From: Acrocarpospora pleiomorpha
GTDB lineage: Bacteria; Actinomycetota; Actinomycetes; Streptosporangiales; Streptosporangiaceae
Assembly: GCF_009687885.1 (NCBI RefSeq)
Contig: NZ_BLAF01000009.1
Location: 243,470-281,192, forward strand
DNA: 37,723 bases
Direction: 5' to 3'
The notes under the pieces are model-generated. The model was not told where the DNA came from, searched no databases, and saw only the letters and a program-made list of their open reading frames with translations. Below, in pieces: positions 1-7,518 of this stretch. A program made the position numbers and the translations under genes. Position 1 is the first letter of the stretch. Every line of letters begins with the position of its first letter.

Positions 1-102
1 GCCAGCACTGGCAGGTTCCCCTGGGAGATCGCTCATACGCGCATGGACCGCCAGTTCGCGCCGTGTTTTGTCGCGGTTGGTGAGAATCGGGAGGTCGTGT
101 GA
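1..102 (+). CDS. 3' end of an unidentified gene (partial)
   Basis: Frame 1 is open from the first base of the window and ends at TGA 100-102, giving 33 residues that finish in VGENREVV. The stop overlaps the GTG start of the next gene (GTG at 99-101, a GTGA overlap). That is the usual layout of translationally coupled actinobacterial genes, and it is the main reason to think this frame is real. The fragment is too short to assign to a family. The coupling suggests a protein working with the acyl-CoA synthetase downstream, but this is inference. Confidence 0.5.
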   Translation, partial: ASTGRFPWEIAHTRMDRQFAPCFVAVGENREVV

Positions 103-2471
103 ACGGGCTGTTTGACCCTTGTTCCGTTGCGGTTGTGGGAGCTTCGGATGACTCGGCCAAATGGGGTTACTGGCTGGCCAAGGGTGCGTTGCGTGGGGTC
201 GGTCGTCGAGAGGTGTATCTGATCAATGGTCGGGCCGAGCGGGTTCAAGGCCAGCGTGCCTATCGGCAGCTTTCCGATCTTCCGAAATTTCCGGAATTGG
301 TGGCGATTGTCACGCCGCCCGCTTCGTATGAAGGCGTTGTTGAGGATGCGCTTTCGGTGGGTGCGCGGTATCTCGTTGGTATCACCGCCGGGGTCGACCG
401 TGCCTACCCCGGTGGTCACGCGGCCCTGGCCGCGCGCGTCCGCGCAGCTGGGGCCCGCCTGCTTGGTCCCACCTGTATGGGTGTGTATGACGGTGCCACC
501 GATCTCGCCCTCACCTGGGGTTCGCTGACTCCGGGTCCGATCGGCGTGGTTTCCCAGAGCGGCTCGGTCGGCCTCGAAATCGGCTACCTGGCCACTCGCG
601 CGGGCCTTGGCCTGTCCCGTTTCGTGTCCGTCGGGGCCCAAGCCGACATCACCACCGCGGACCTGCTCGATCCGGTCATCACCGCACCCAATACCCGGGT
701 CGTCATCCTCTACCTGGAAGACCTGTCGCTCGGGCGATCCCTCATCACCCTCGCCGACCAGGCCAGGGCGCTCGGCAAACGTGTCATCCTGCTGGCCGTC
801 GGGGGCTCGGCGGCGGGCGAACGCGCGATCAACTCCCACACCGGCGCCCTCGCTACCCCCGACACGGCGGTGAACGCGCTCTGCGACGCGGCCGGTGTCA
901 TCCGCGTCCACACCCCGGCCCAAGCGGTCCACGCCGCCCAGATCTGCCTGGCCGGCCTCTCTTCGACGAAGCCGCGCCTGGCCATGATGGCCGACAGCGG
1001 GACGAAGCCGCGCCTGGCCGTGGTGGCCGACAGGGGGACGAAGCCGCGCCTGGCCGTGGTGGCCGATAGCGGCGGGCAGGGTGCGCTGGCGGCCGAGTTC
1101 GCCGAGCGCGCGGGACTTGAGGTGCCCGCACTATCCCCGGAGACCATCGAAGTTCTCGCGAAGATGCTCCCGGAGGACGCGGGACTGGCCAACCCCGTCG
1201 ACCTCGCCGGGGCCGGTGAAGCCGATCTCGGGATATATCCGCGTGTGGCCCAGGCGGTCGCCGCCGAAGTCGACGTGGTCCTTTTAACCGGATATTTCGG
1301 GGCCTATGCGGCCGACAGCCCGGCGCTCCGCGACATCGAAGAGGCCGCCGCCCACCACCTTCCCAGCGGCCGATGCCTGGTCCACACCATGCGAACCGAC
1401 GGCCCCACGACCGACGTACTCCGCCGCAGCGGCATCCCCGTCTTCGACACGATCGACGACCCCATCAACGCCCTCGCCGCGACGTTCCACGCGAACGAGG
1501 GAATCCGCCCAGCATCGGACGCGGCACCCAGCGAAGCCCACGGTCCGGCACCCAATGCAGCCACTGGAATCAGTCCGGTACATCAGGAACCCGCTGACGG
1601 TGGTTTGGCGCGCAGGGGAATCACTGGGGTCGGTCCGGTACGTCGGGAACCTCCTTACGGTGGTTTGGCACCCGAGAGAGCCGCTGGCATCGGTCCTGAG
1701 CAGCAGGAGCTTGCTGACGGCGGTTTGGCGCGCGGGGGAGCCATTGGCACCGGCCCGGCACGTCAGGGACTTGCTGACGATGGTTTGGTGCGTATGGGAG
1801 CCGTTGACATGGGTCCGGCGCCCAGCGGGAGCGCTGATGTTGGGTCGGCCGGTTGGGTCGGCCGTATTCGGGCGGATCTGGTCGCCAGAGGTGTGGTGTT
1901 TCCCGAAGGGGGGTTCGCCGCCACCGCCGACGAAGCCGCGCGGTTGGCGGCTCGGCTTGGTGGGGCGGTGGTGCTCAAGGCTGTTGGGCCTGTGCACAAG
2001 ACCGAGGTGGGTGGGGTCGTGCTGGGGCTTACGTCGGCGGGAGCCGTGCGCGAGCGGGCTGAGGAGATGGGTGGAAGGTTGGATCTGGATGGGTTTTGGG
2101 TGGAGCGGCAGGTGGGGGGAGGGGTGGAGCTGATTGTCGGGGCGTACCGGGATCGGGAGGTGGGGGTGATGGTCACGGTTGGGAGTGGGGGAGTGTTGGC
2201 CGAATTGGTTGCCGATACGGCGACGGCGCTGGGGCCGGTCGATCATGAGGGTGCGTTGCGGCTGATCGGGCGGACGAAGGCGGCCTGGATGCTGGACGGC
2301 TGGCGGGGTGCGCCGCCGTGCGATCGGGACGCGGTCGCGCGGGTGGTGGTGGCGGTGGGGCAGGTGCTCGCGGACCGTCCCGAGCTTGCCGGAGTGGAAC
2401 TCAATCCGCTCCTGGCAAGGCCAGGGGACAGCTTTGCCCTTGATCTTCTTGCAACACTCCGCGACCCGTAA
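99..2471 (+). CDS. acetate-CoA ligase family protein (NDP-forming acyl-CoA synthetase, fused alpha/beta type)
   Basis: This 790-residue protein resembles ADP-forming acyl-CoA synthetases, which interconvert acyl-CoA plus NDP and Pi with acid plus NTP through a phosphohistidine. The N-terminal CoA-binding domain begins at about residue 6 (SVAVVGASDDSAKWG). The succinyl-CoA-ligase-like region has QSGSVGLEIGY and the predicted phospho-histidine H247 in NSHTGALA. An ATP-grasp domain fills about residues 590-788 (VLKAVGPVHKTEVGGVVLG and ELNPLLARP near the end). The GTG start at 99 is supported by GGGAGG a few bases upstream. Two insertions are unusual: three copies of a 12-residue unit at 290-325, and a degenerate 20-residue repeat linker at about 488-577 between the ligase and ATP-grasp halves. 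The acyl substrate cannot be read from the sequence. The family call is firm. Confidence 0.88.
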   Translation: MNGLFDPCSVAVVGASDDSAKWGYWLAKGALRGVGRREVYLINGRAERVQGQRAYRQLSDLPKFPELVAIVTPPASYEGVVEDALSVGARYLVGITAGVDRAYPGGHAALAARVRAAGARLLGPTCMGVYDGATDLALTWGSLTPGPIGVVSQSGSVGLEIGYLATRAGLGLSRFVSVGAQADITTADLLDPVITAPNTRVVILYLEDLSLGRSLITLADQARALGKRVILLAVGGSAAGERAINSHTGALATPDTAVNALCDAAGVIRVHTPAQAVHAAQICLAGLSSTKPRLAMMADSGTKPRLAVVADRGTKPRLAVVADSGGQGALAAEFAERAGLEVPALSPETIEVLAKMLPEDAGLANPVDLAGAGEADLGIYPRVAQAVAAEVDVVLLTGYFGAYAADSPALRDIEEAAAHHLPSGRCLVHTMRTDGPTTDVLRRSGIPVFDTIDDPINALAATFHANEGIRPASDAAPSEAHGPAPNAATGISPVHQEPADGGLARRGITGVGPVRREPPYGGLAPERAAGIGPEQQELADGGLARGGAIGTGPARQGLADDGLVRMGAVDMGPAPSGSADVGSAGWVGRIRADLVARGVVFPEGGFAATADEAARLAARLGGAVVLKAVGPVHKTEVGGVVLGLTSAGAVRERAEEMGGRLDLDGFWVERQVGGGVELIVGAYRDREVGVMVTVGSGGVLAELVADTATALGPVDHEGALRLIGRTKAAWMLDGWRGAPPCDRDAVARVVVAVGQVLADRPELAGVELNPLLARPGDSFALDLLATLRDP
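966..1073 (+). repeat. 36-bp tandem repeat, three copies, inside the acyl-CoA synthetase gene
   Basis: Three head-to-tail 36-nt units (966-1001, 1002-1037, 1038-1073) each begin ACGAAGCCGCGCCTGGCC and differ by only a few bases. They encode the 12-residue unit TKPRLAVVADSG in frame. Only the third copy leads into the expected GGQGALAAEF glycine loop, so copies one and two look like recent in-frame duplications of a core beta strand. Confidence 0.9.
1561..1830 (+). repeat. degenerate 60-bp in-frame minisatellite, about 4.5 copies
   Basis: Units start near 1561, 1621, 1681, 1741 and 1801 with an exact 60-nt period. Shared blocks include GGTTTGGCGCGC-like and GACGGTGGTTTGG-like stretches. Each unit encodes 20 residues of the type GxGPxxxExADGGLARxGAx. 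A weaker, partial unit may precede 1561. The array lies in the linker between the ligase and ATP-grasp halves of the acyl-CoA synthetase and keeps the reading frame throughout. Confidence 0.88.
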
Positions 2472-2609
2472 AGGGGCGGCTGGAAGCGGTGATTCGCGCT
2501 AATCTCGACCCCGGGCCGCGCCACCCCCATAGTCTCTGCGCCTTGCTTATATGCCTGAGGCCAGGCTGCGCCTAGTCTGAATTCAACCCGGTAAAGCCTG
2601 GAGTCGCTT

Positions 2610-3803
2610 GTGCCAGAGATTTGCGACGTCGCCATCATCGGTGGCGGAGTGATCGGCAGTGCGATCGCCTACGACCTCAGCTCTGAGGGCCGCAGTGTGA
2701 TCCTCGTGGACGCTGCGGAGGACCTAGGCCTCGGCGCCTCCGACGCGGCCATGGGTGGCATTCTCACCCAGACCGAGACCGCCTGCCTGGGACCGCTGAG
2801 CAGTGTCATCCGCCGCAGCCGTGACCTCTACGAGCCATGGCTGGGCCGGCTGAAGAAGGAGTCCGGCGTCGAGGTGAACGTGCTCGGCGGCGGCGACATC
2901 CAGGTCGCGTTGGACCGCCAGGAGATGGACCGGCTGATCAGTGAGGTGCTGCCGCGCTGGGTTCAGGCGCCGTTCGAGGTCCGCCAGCTCACCGCCGCCG
3001 AGGCGCGGGACCTGGAGCCGCTGCTGAGCGACCGGGTGGTGGGCGCGTTCCTGCTGCACGAGGAGCTCGCGCTGGACCCGCGCGAGCTGATGGTCGCGCT
3101 GCGCCGCGCGATCGGCCGTTCCTCGGTGACGCTCAAGCTGAACACCCGCGCGATCCGGGTCGACTCGGGTCCGAATGCCGCCGAGGTGGTGCTGGCCGAC
3201 GGCTCGGTGATCCAGGCGGGCACCGTCGTGGTCGCCGCCGGATACCTGAGCGGCAGGCTGCTGCCCAAGCTCGCCGACCTGATCTTCCCGATCAAGGGCG
3301 AGGCGTTCGACCTGCGCCCGCCGGGCGTCACCGGCTACCCGCTCGACCACCACGTCTTCGCCGAGATCGACTGCGGCGACGAGCGCGGCTACCCCTACCT
3401 GGTGCCCCGCCACGACGGCCGGGTCGCCGTCGGCGTCACGTACGAGGAGAACGTCTTCGACGATACGCCCACCGCCAAGGGACTGCGCGACATCCGCTCC
3501 TGGACCAGCACGGTGATGCCGGCCACCGCCGACTGGTCGCTGGAACGGCACTGGGCGGGGCTGCGCCCGGCCAGCCCGGACCACGTCCCGATCATCGGCT
3601 ACGTGGACGAGCACCAGCGCCTGCTCGCCGCGACCGGACACTCCGGCCTCGGCGTGACGCTGGCCCCGGTGACGGCGGAGATGGTGGCCGACCTGATCCA
3701 CGGCCGGACCGCCGACCCCGAGTTCCAGGAGCGGATGAGGATCTGCAGCCCCGACCGGGATTTCACCGATCCAGCGCTTTCGCCAGCTCCCACAACTCTC
3801 TGA
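2610..3803 (+). CDS. FAD-dependent oxidoreductase, glycine/D-amino acid oxidase (DAO) family
   Basis: This is a 397-residue flavoprotein. The N-terminal dinucleotide-binding motif is VAIIGGGVIGSAIAYDL (residues 8-24), followed by the acidic end of the second strand (ILVDA). The C-terminal part has GLRPASPDHVPIIG and ATGHSGLGVTLAPVTAEMV, which are the FAD/substrate-closing segments of the DAO fold seen in glycine oxidase and sarcosine oxidase-like enzymes. The expected reaction is FAD-dependent oxidation of an amine or amino acid, probably with oxygen as acceptor; the substrate is not readable. There is no signal peptide, so it should be cytosolic. The start is GTG at 2610, and the gene stands alone on the plus strand. 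Its last 41 bases overlap the convergent gene at 3763-4716. A deaminating dehydrogenase of the same fold cannot be excluded. Confidence 0.85.
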   Translation: MPEICDVAIIGGGVIGSAIAYDLSSEGRSVILVDAAEDLGLGASDAAMGGILTQTETACLGPLSSVIRRSRDLYEPWLGRLKKESGVEVNVLGGGDIQVALDRQEMDRLISEVLPRWVQAPFEVRQLTAAEARDLEPLLSDRVVGAFLLHEELALDPRELMVALRRAIGRSSVTLKLNTRAIRVDSGPNAAEVVLADGSVIQAGTVVVAAGYLSGRLLPKLADLIFPIKGEAFDLRPPGVTGYPLDHHVFAEIDCGDERGYPYLVPRHDGRVAVGVTYEENVFDDTPTAKGLRDIRSWTSTVMPATADWSLERHWAGLRPASPDHVPIIGYVDEHQRLLAATGHSGLGVTLAPVTAEMVADLIHGRTADPEFQERMRICSPDRDFTDPALSPAPTTL

Positions 3804-4716
3804 ACCGCTCGATCCGCTGCCGCACCCGCGGCCGCTCCAGGATCAGCAGGGTGCGTACGAACGTGTGGGTGACCAGCTCACCCACCGACAGCGTGTTGGA
3901 CGCCATGATCTCGTAGCTGACCACGCCGTCGAAGACGATGAAGTCGTCCACGCCGAGCGCCGAGGTGAGCTGGCTCGCGGTGAGCACCCGCACGTCCACG
4001 CCCGCCGCGACATGCATCCTGCTGATCTGCTGAAATGTCTCCGATTGCACGCGCTCGGGGGAGTCGACGTAGAAGATGCGGCGGATCGTGACCCCGGCCT
4101 TGGCGCGCTCCCGCTGGATCTCCAGGTAGCGCTGCCCGGCGTCGGTGATCCAGAACCCGCCGTCGAACTCGCCCGGGCCCTGGTCCACCACGGCCAGGCT
4201 GAGCGCGTCGATGCTGTGCTCCACGTTCCTGGCCAGGCCGAGCAGCCAGTCCCGGTCCTCGCCCTCATAGGTGACGTCGCCCTCGCCCAGCTCGCGCAGC
4301 AGGGTGGAGATGCGCTCGATCTCGGTCTGCGCGAACTTCTGGATCAGCGGCGGCATGTCCTTGTCCACCCCGGTGGCGTTGCGCACCAGCTGCGTCACCA
4401 GGTCGATCTGCACCGCCGACGCCTCCACCAGGCCGAACAGCTCGGTCGCCTCATCGATCCTGGACAGCCCTTCACGTAATTCCTGCCGGACGGCGTCGTT
4501 CTGTTTCTCCACCGCGATCAGATGCTGCGCGACGAACGCCGCCGACGCCGCGAACAACGAGATGAGGATGCTCCACATGTCGTTGACGCCGAGACCCCCA
4601 CCCTGGAACAGCTCGGAAACGCCCCAGACGATGCCGCCGAAGACGAAGCTGATGAGGATCTTCACGAACGAGGGGTTGAGCGAATCTACATCGAACTTCG
4701 ACTTCCGGTCGGCCAT
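3763..4716 (-). CDS. membrane protein with two N-terminal TM segments and a PLD-like C-terminal region, last gene of the SCO2521-2524-like operon
   Basis: The protein has 317 residues. Two hydrophobic segments near the N-terminus (FVKILISFVFGGIVWGVSELF and MWSILISLFAASAAFVAQHL) form a hairpin, followed by a charged, probably helical region to about residue 160. The C-terminal part (RRIFYVDSPE, then HVAAGVDVRVL and DDFIVFDGVVSYE) resembles the phospholipase-D-like fold found in many actinobacterial proteins of unknown function. The two HxK catalytic motifs of active PLD enzymes are not visible, so a sensing or binding role is more likely than catalysis. The ATG at 4716 lies only 3 bp beyond the stop of the preceding gene, so it is almost certainly co-transcribed with it. 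I do not recognise a named family. The PLD-like reading is inference. Confidence 0.7.
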   Translation of the reverse strand: MADRKSKFDVDSLNPSFVKILISFVFGGIVWGVSELFQGGGLGVNDMWSILISLFAASAAFVAQHLIAVEKQNDAVRQELREGLSRIDEATELFGLVEASAVQIDLVTQLVRNATGVDKDMPPLIQKFAQTEIERISTLLRELGEGDVTYEGEDRDWLLGLARNVEHSIDALSLAVVDQGPGEFDGGFWITDAGQRYLEIQRERAKAGVTIRRIFYVDSPERVQSETFQQISRMHVAAGVDVRVLTASQLTSALGVDDFIVFDGVVSYEIMASNTLSVGELVTHTFVRTLLILERPRVRQRIERFRELWELAKALDR

Positions 4717-4719
4717 ATA

Positions 4720-5637
4720 TCATCCGTTTGTCTCGCGCAGGAGGGCCAGAGTGTTGACCGCGAGCTGGTCGCGGATTCGGTCGACGAGGGACTGCCACTG
4801 CCGGGAGAAACCGGGCGTGCGTTCCAGGCTCTCCCACAGCGCGGCCAGCGACGGGTGGATCCTCGCCCCGGGCATCCACAGATGCAGCAGCGTGTCGACG
4901 GCCGGGGCGAGCCGGGCCGACACCTCGGGACGGGAGGCGCCGCCGATGCGGGCCTTCTGGACGATGGTCAACAGGGTGGTCAGCAGCCAGTCGTGCAGCG
5001 CGAGATCCTCGCACAGGTCCACGACGGCGGGGGAGAACTCCCCCGGATGGGTGATTTTGAGCGTGCGCTCCTGGCCTTCGCCGAGCGTGAAGTGCACGCC
5101 GGGCTCGCCGGTCTCGGCCACCCAGCGCAGCCGGGTCCGGTTGCTGCGGAACGGCGCCCGCAGATCCAGCACCGGCGACTCCTGGACCACGTCCATGAAC
5201 CGGTCGCTGACCGAGCCCAGGTCCAGGTGCTCGCCGGCCGCGCCGAAGGCCAGGAACCCGTCGGCCACGTCGGGCCCGGACACCTTGCCCAGCACCTCGA
5301 CCACACCGGGCCTGGCCAGGTAGTGGGACCAGGGCAGCCGGTAGTTGACCTCGCCGCGCACCACCCGGACGTACGAGGAGCCCTGCAGCACCCGCCCACC
5401 GGTGATCGAGGACCGGGAGACCACCGTGCCGACCCCGCGGATGCGGGCGCGGGAGGCGGACGGCAGCCGGCAGTCCACGCCGGTGAGCAGGTCGGGCGAG
5501 ACCGCGTACACGATCGGCCGCCGGGACATCCGCACCCGCTCCCCGGCGAGCAGCCCGAGCACCGCCTGGTGATCCCGCTCCTCGATCTCCGCCGAGTTCT
5601 GCAGCAGACCGGTACGGACTTCTCCCATGATCAGCAT
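4720..5637 (-). CDS. SCO2521 family protein (unknown function)
   Basis: The protein has 305 residues, starting MLIMGEVRTGLLQNSAE. The frame stays open upstream to 6702, but that part is antisense-like and overlaps two other genes. ATG 5637 is preceded by a GGGGGG purine run 4 bases upstream; ATG 5628 is an alternative. The N-terminal part is beta-rich (GVGTVVSRSSITGGRVLQGSSYVRV), and the C-terminal half is helical (LALHDWLLTTLLTIVQKARI). No catalytic motif or membrane segment is visible. Sequence and gene order match the family named after Streptomyces coelicolor SCO2521, which has no known function. It lies 23 bp after the SCO2522-like gene and 3 bp before the membrane gene, within one operon. 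Confidence 0.75.
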   Translation of the reverse strand: MLIMGEVRTGLLQNSAEIEERDHQAVLGLLAGERVRMSRRPIVYAVSPDLLTGVDCRLPSASRARIRGVGTVVSRSSITGGRVLQGSSYVRVVRGEVNYRLPWSHYLARPGVVEVLGKVSGPDVADGFLAFGAAGEHLDLGSVSDRFMDVVQESPVLDLRAPFRSNRTRLRWVAETGEPGVHFTLGEGQERTLKITHPGEFSPAVVDLCEDLALHDWLLTTLLTIVQKARIGGASRPEVSARLAPAVDTLLHLWMPGARIHPSLAALWESLERTPGFSRQWQSLVDRIRDQLAVNTLALLRETNG

Positions 5638-5660
5638 GTCGCCCCCCGACCGAGGATGGC

Positions 5661-6605
5661 CTAGAGAAATACGTAGGAGATGCGATCGACCAGCTCTTCT
5701 TCGAGCCGCAGGTCCTCGTCGGAACTCCGGCTGAGCACCTGCTTGAGGACTTCCTCGTCCACCGAGACCTGGCTGAGAATCGTACGCACAGCCAGCTCCA
5801 CCTGCAGGAACCGGGTCGACAGAACGGACAGGGTCGTGTACGCGCTGAACGGCGTAGCCGACGAGTTCAACTTCACCACCGGCGGAAGATTGTCCCAGCT
5901 CGTGGGAAACCCTCCGTCGACCGCCACCGGCTGCACCGGCAGCTGCCCTTCGTTGCGCAGCAGCCCGAGCCGCAGCAGCTGCCACACCGCGGCCAGGAAC
6001 GGGCACGACCAGGTGCGCCCCCGGCTGTCGTCGTTCCACAGCTCGACGTCCACGAAGATGGAGTGCCCGCGCTTGGCGTTCTGGGTGGGCGCCTCCCACC
6101 GCACCGCCGTCTTCATGGCCTGACCGGAACCGGCGACCGGCGAGCGGGTCCCGTTGGCCAGCCAGCCCGTCTCGTGGGTGGGCGGCCGCCAGCCCCGGGT
6201 GCCCGGCGGCGGATCGGGCACCAGCCGGTCCTCCACCAGCTTGGCCAGCTTCACCCCGTCCGCCTCCGCGCACGCCGACTCCCTGGCCAGATAATCGATG
6301 ACCAGGTCGTTCTCGGCGGCGGCCGTCAGGATCATGGGCACCAGCTCGCTGGGCGTGCTGAACCGGCTGAAGTAGTCGTCGATCAGGAAGCAGGTGCTGA
6401 TCCTGGCCCGGCCGCCCGGCGTGCGGTTCTGCCAGCTGCGCCGTACGGTCTCCAGCCAGGGGGCGACCGCGGCGAACTGCCGGCGCAGCCGGTCGGGGCC
6501 CGCCTGGAAGTCCTCCATGTAGAGGTGGCCGAGCTCCACCGAGACGTGGGACAGCGGTCCCGACTTGATCTGGCGTTCCGCCGTGACTTCGCTGAAGGAC
6601 GTCAC
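5661..6605 (-). CDS. SCO2522 family protein (unknown function)
   Basis: This soluble protein has about 314 residues, with no TM segment or signal peptide. A likely conserved core is ISTCFLIDDYFSRFSTPSE, followed by an acidic stretch (NDLVIDYLARESACAEADG). I place the start at GTG 6605, which overlaps the stop of the upstream P-loop gene (GTGA). GGGAGG sits just before it. An upstream in-frame GTG at 6617 lacks a ribosome-binding site and would place that GGGAGG inside the coding region. The family is known only by its association with the SCO2521/2523/2524 genes. The Asp/Cys-rich LIDDYF core could be catalytic, but no known superfamily motif supports an activity. Confidence 0.75.
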   Translation of the reverse strand: MTSFSEVTAERQIKSGPLSHVSVELGHLYMEDFQAGPDRLRRQFAAVAPWLETVRRSWQNRTPGGRARISTCFLIDDYFSRFSTPSELVPMILTAAAENDLVIDYLARESACAEADGVKLAKLVEDRLVPDPPPGTRGWRPPTHETGWLANGTRSPVAGSGQAMKTAVRWEAPTQNAKRGHSIFVDVELWNDDSRGRTWSCPFLAAVWQLLRLGLLRNEGQLPVQPVAVDGGFPTSWDNLPPVVKLNSSATPFSAYTTLSVLSTRFLQVELAVRTILSQVSVDEEVLKQVLSRSSDEDLRLEEELVDRISYVFL

Positions 6606-7516
6606 AGGCCCTCCCACGCGGTGTCGTCGACGATCTTCTTGGCCAGGTCGTCGAAGGCGAACACGGTCTCCGGATTGGCGATCTCGGTGCCGGCCACGTC
6701 ATCGTCGGAGATCAGCTGCTCCCGCCACTGCAGCACCGGGTCGAGCGGGACCTTGCCGAGCATGGTGGTGAGGCCGACGCCGTGCCTGGTGGCCAGCTCG
6801 CGCAGCTCCCGGTCGATCTCGTTCAGCCAGGAGCGCTGGGCCGGGCGCAGGTGGGCGAAGTCGCCGGAGCCCAGTTCCAGCACGGCGGTGCGGACGAACC
6901 TGATCCGGTCGATCAGCGCGTCCCGGTCGTGGCCGTGCTCCACGCCCACGTCGAGCAGCCCGTGGTCGCCCCGGACCAGGCCGTTGGCGGCGATGATGTG
7001 CTGCCGGGTCCAGCGGTGGAAGACCAGCCAGCGGGCGGGGATGCGGGGCAGCTGGGCGGTGGCGGCCAGGGCCAGGTGGGCGGCGAAGGAGCGGCCCGCG
7101 CTCAGGTCGACCATGATCAGGTCGAACTGCTCGTGCAGGCCGGCGAACAGCCGGACGCAGCGTTTGAGCATCTCCCCGTCGAAGGTGGCGAACTCGCCGC
7201 CGCCCTCGTCGCCGGGGAAGAGCACCATCTGCCCGGCTCCGGCGGGCTTGGCGCGGATCGTGTCGCGGTCCGACTCGGTCCACACGTCGATCCGGGTGGG
7301 TTCGGGGATCTCGCCTTCCAGGTAGCGGTGCATGCCGCCCTTGGTGGTGCCGCGGGAGGCGGTGCTGACCCGGAAGATCGCGCCGACCGTGGGGGAGCCG
7401 AAGTCGAAGTCCAGATAGCAGACGTCCTGGCCCTGCAGCGCCCGCCGGTAGACGATGTTGCTGCTGGTCACCGACCGTCCGGTGCCACCCTTGTCGGAGA
7501 TGGCGAACACGAGCAT
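6602..7516 (-). CDS. SCO2523 family variant P-loop ATPase-like protein (ParA/MinD-type fold)
   Basis: The 304-residue protein opens MLVFAISDKGGTGRSVTSSN. This is the position and form of the deviant Walker A of ParA/MinD/SIMIBI ATPases, but the P-loop lysine is replaced by arginine (KGGTGRS, residues 9-15) while the signature lysine K9 is kept. A Walker A'-like strand follows (VCYLDFDFGSPTVGAIF), and a Walker B-like strand FDLIMVDLSAGRSFAAHLAL. ParA/MinD relatives use ATP-driven dimerisation to position cargo or partner proteins. With the altered P-loop, this one may bind nucleotide without normal hydrolysis (inference). ATG 7516 follows the stop of the SCO2524-like gene after 2 bp, and the 3' end overlaps the SCO2522-like gene. 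It is probably the nucleotide switch of the operon. Confidence 0.8.
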   Translation of the reverse strand: MLVFAISDKGGTGRSVTSSNIVYRRALQGQDVCYLDFDFGSPTVGAIFRVSTASRGTTKGGMHRYLEGEIPEPTRIDVWTESDRDTIRAKPAGAGQMVLFPGDEGGGEFATFDGEMLKRCVRLFAGLHEQFDLIMVDLSAGRSFAAHLALAATAQLPRIPARWLVFHRWTRQHIIAANGLVRGDHGLLDVGVEHGHDRDALIDRIRFVRTAVLELGSGDFAHLRPAQRSWLNEIDRELRELATRHGVGLTTMLGKVPLDPVLQWREQLISDDDVAGTEIANPETVFAFDDLAKKIVDDTAWEGL

Positions 7517-7518
7517 CG

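Noticed and set aside
33..932. Long antisense reading frame opposite the first acyl-CoA synthetase
   Set aside because: Typical GC-rich shadow frame with no domain, while the plus-strand frame has clear motifs.
1561..1830. Regular 60-bp repeats considered as a CRISPR-like array
   Set aside because: The whole unit repeats with no unique spacers, it is coding and in frame, and there are no cas genes nearby.
5638..6702. Upstream extension of the SCO2521-like frame to a 660-residue protein
   Set aside because: The extension runs out of frame through the SCO2522- and SCO2523-like genes and has shadow-type composition; ATG 5637 has its own ribosome-binding site.
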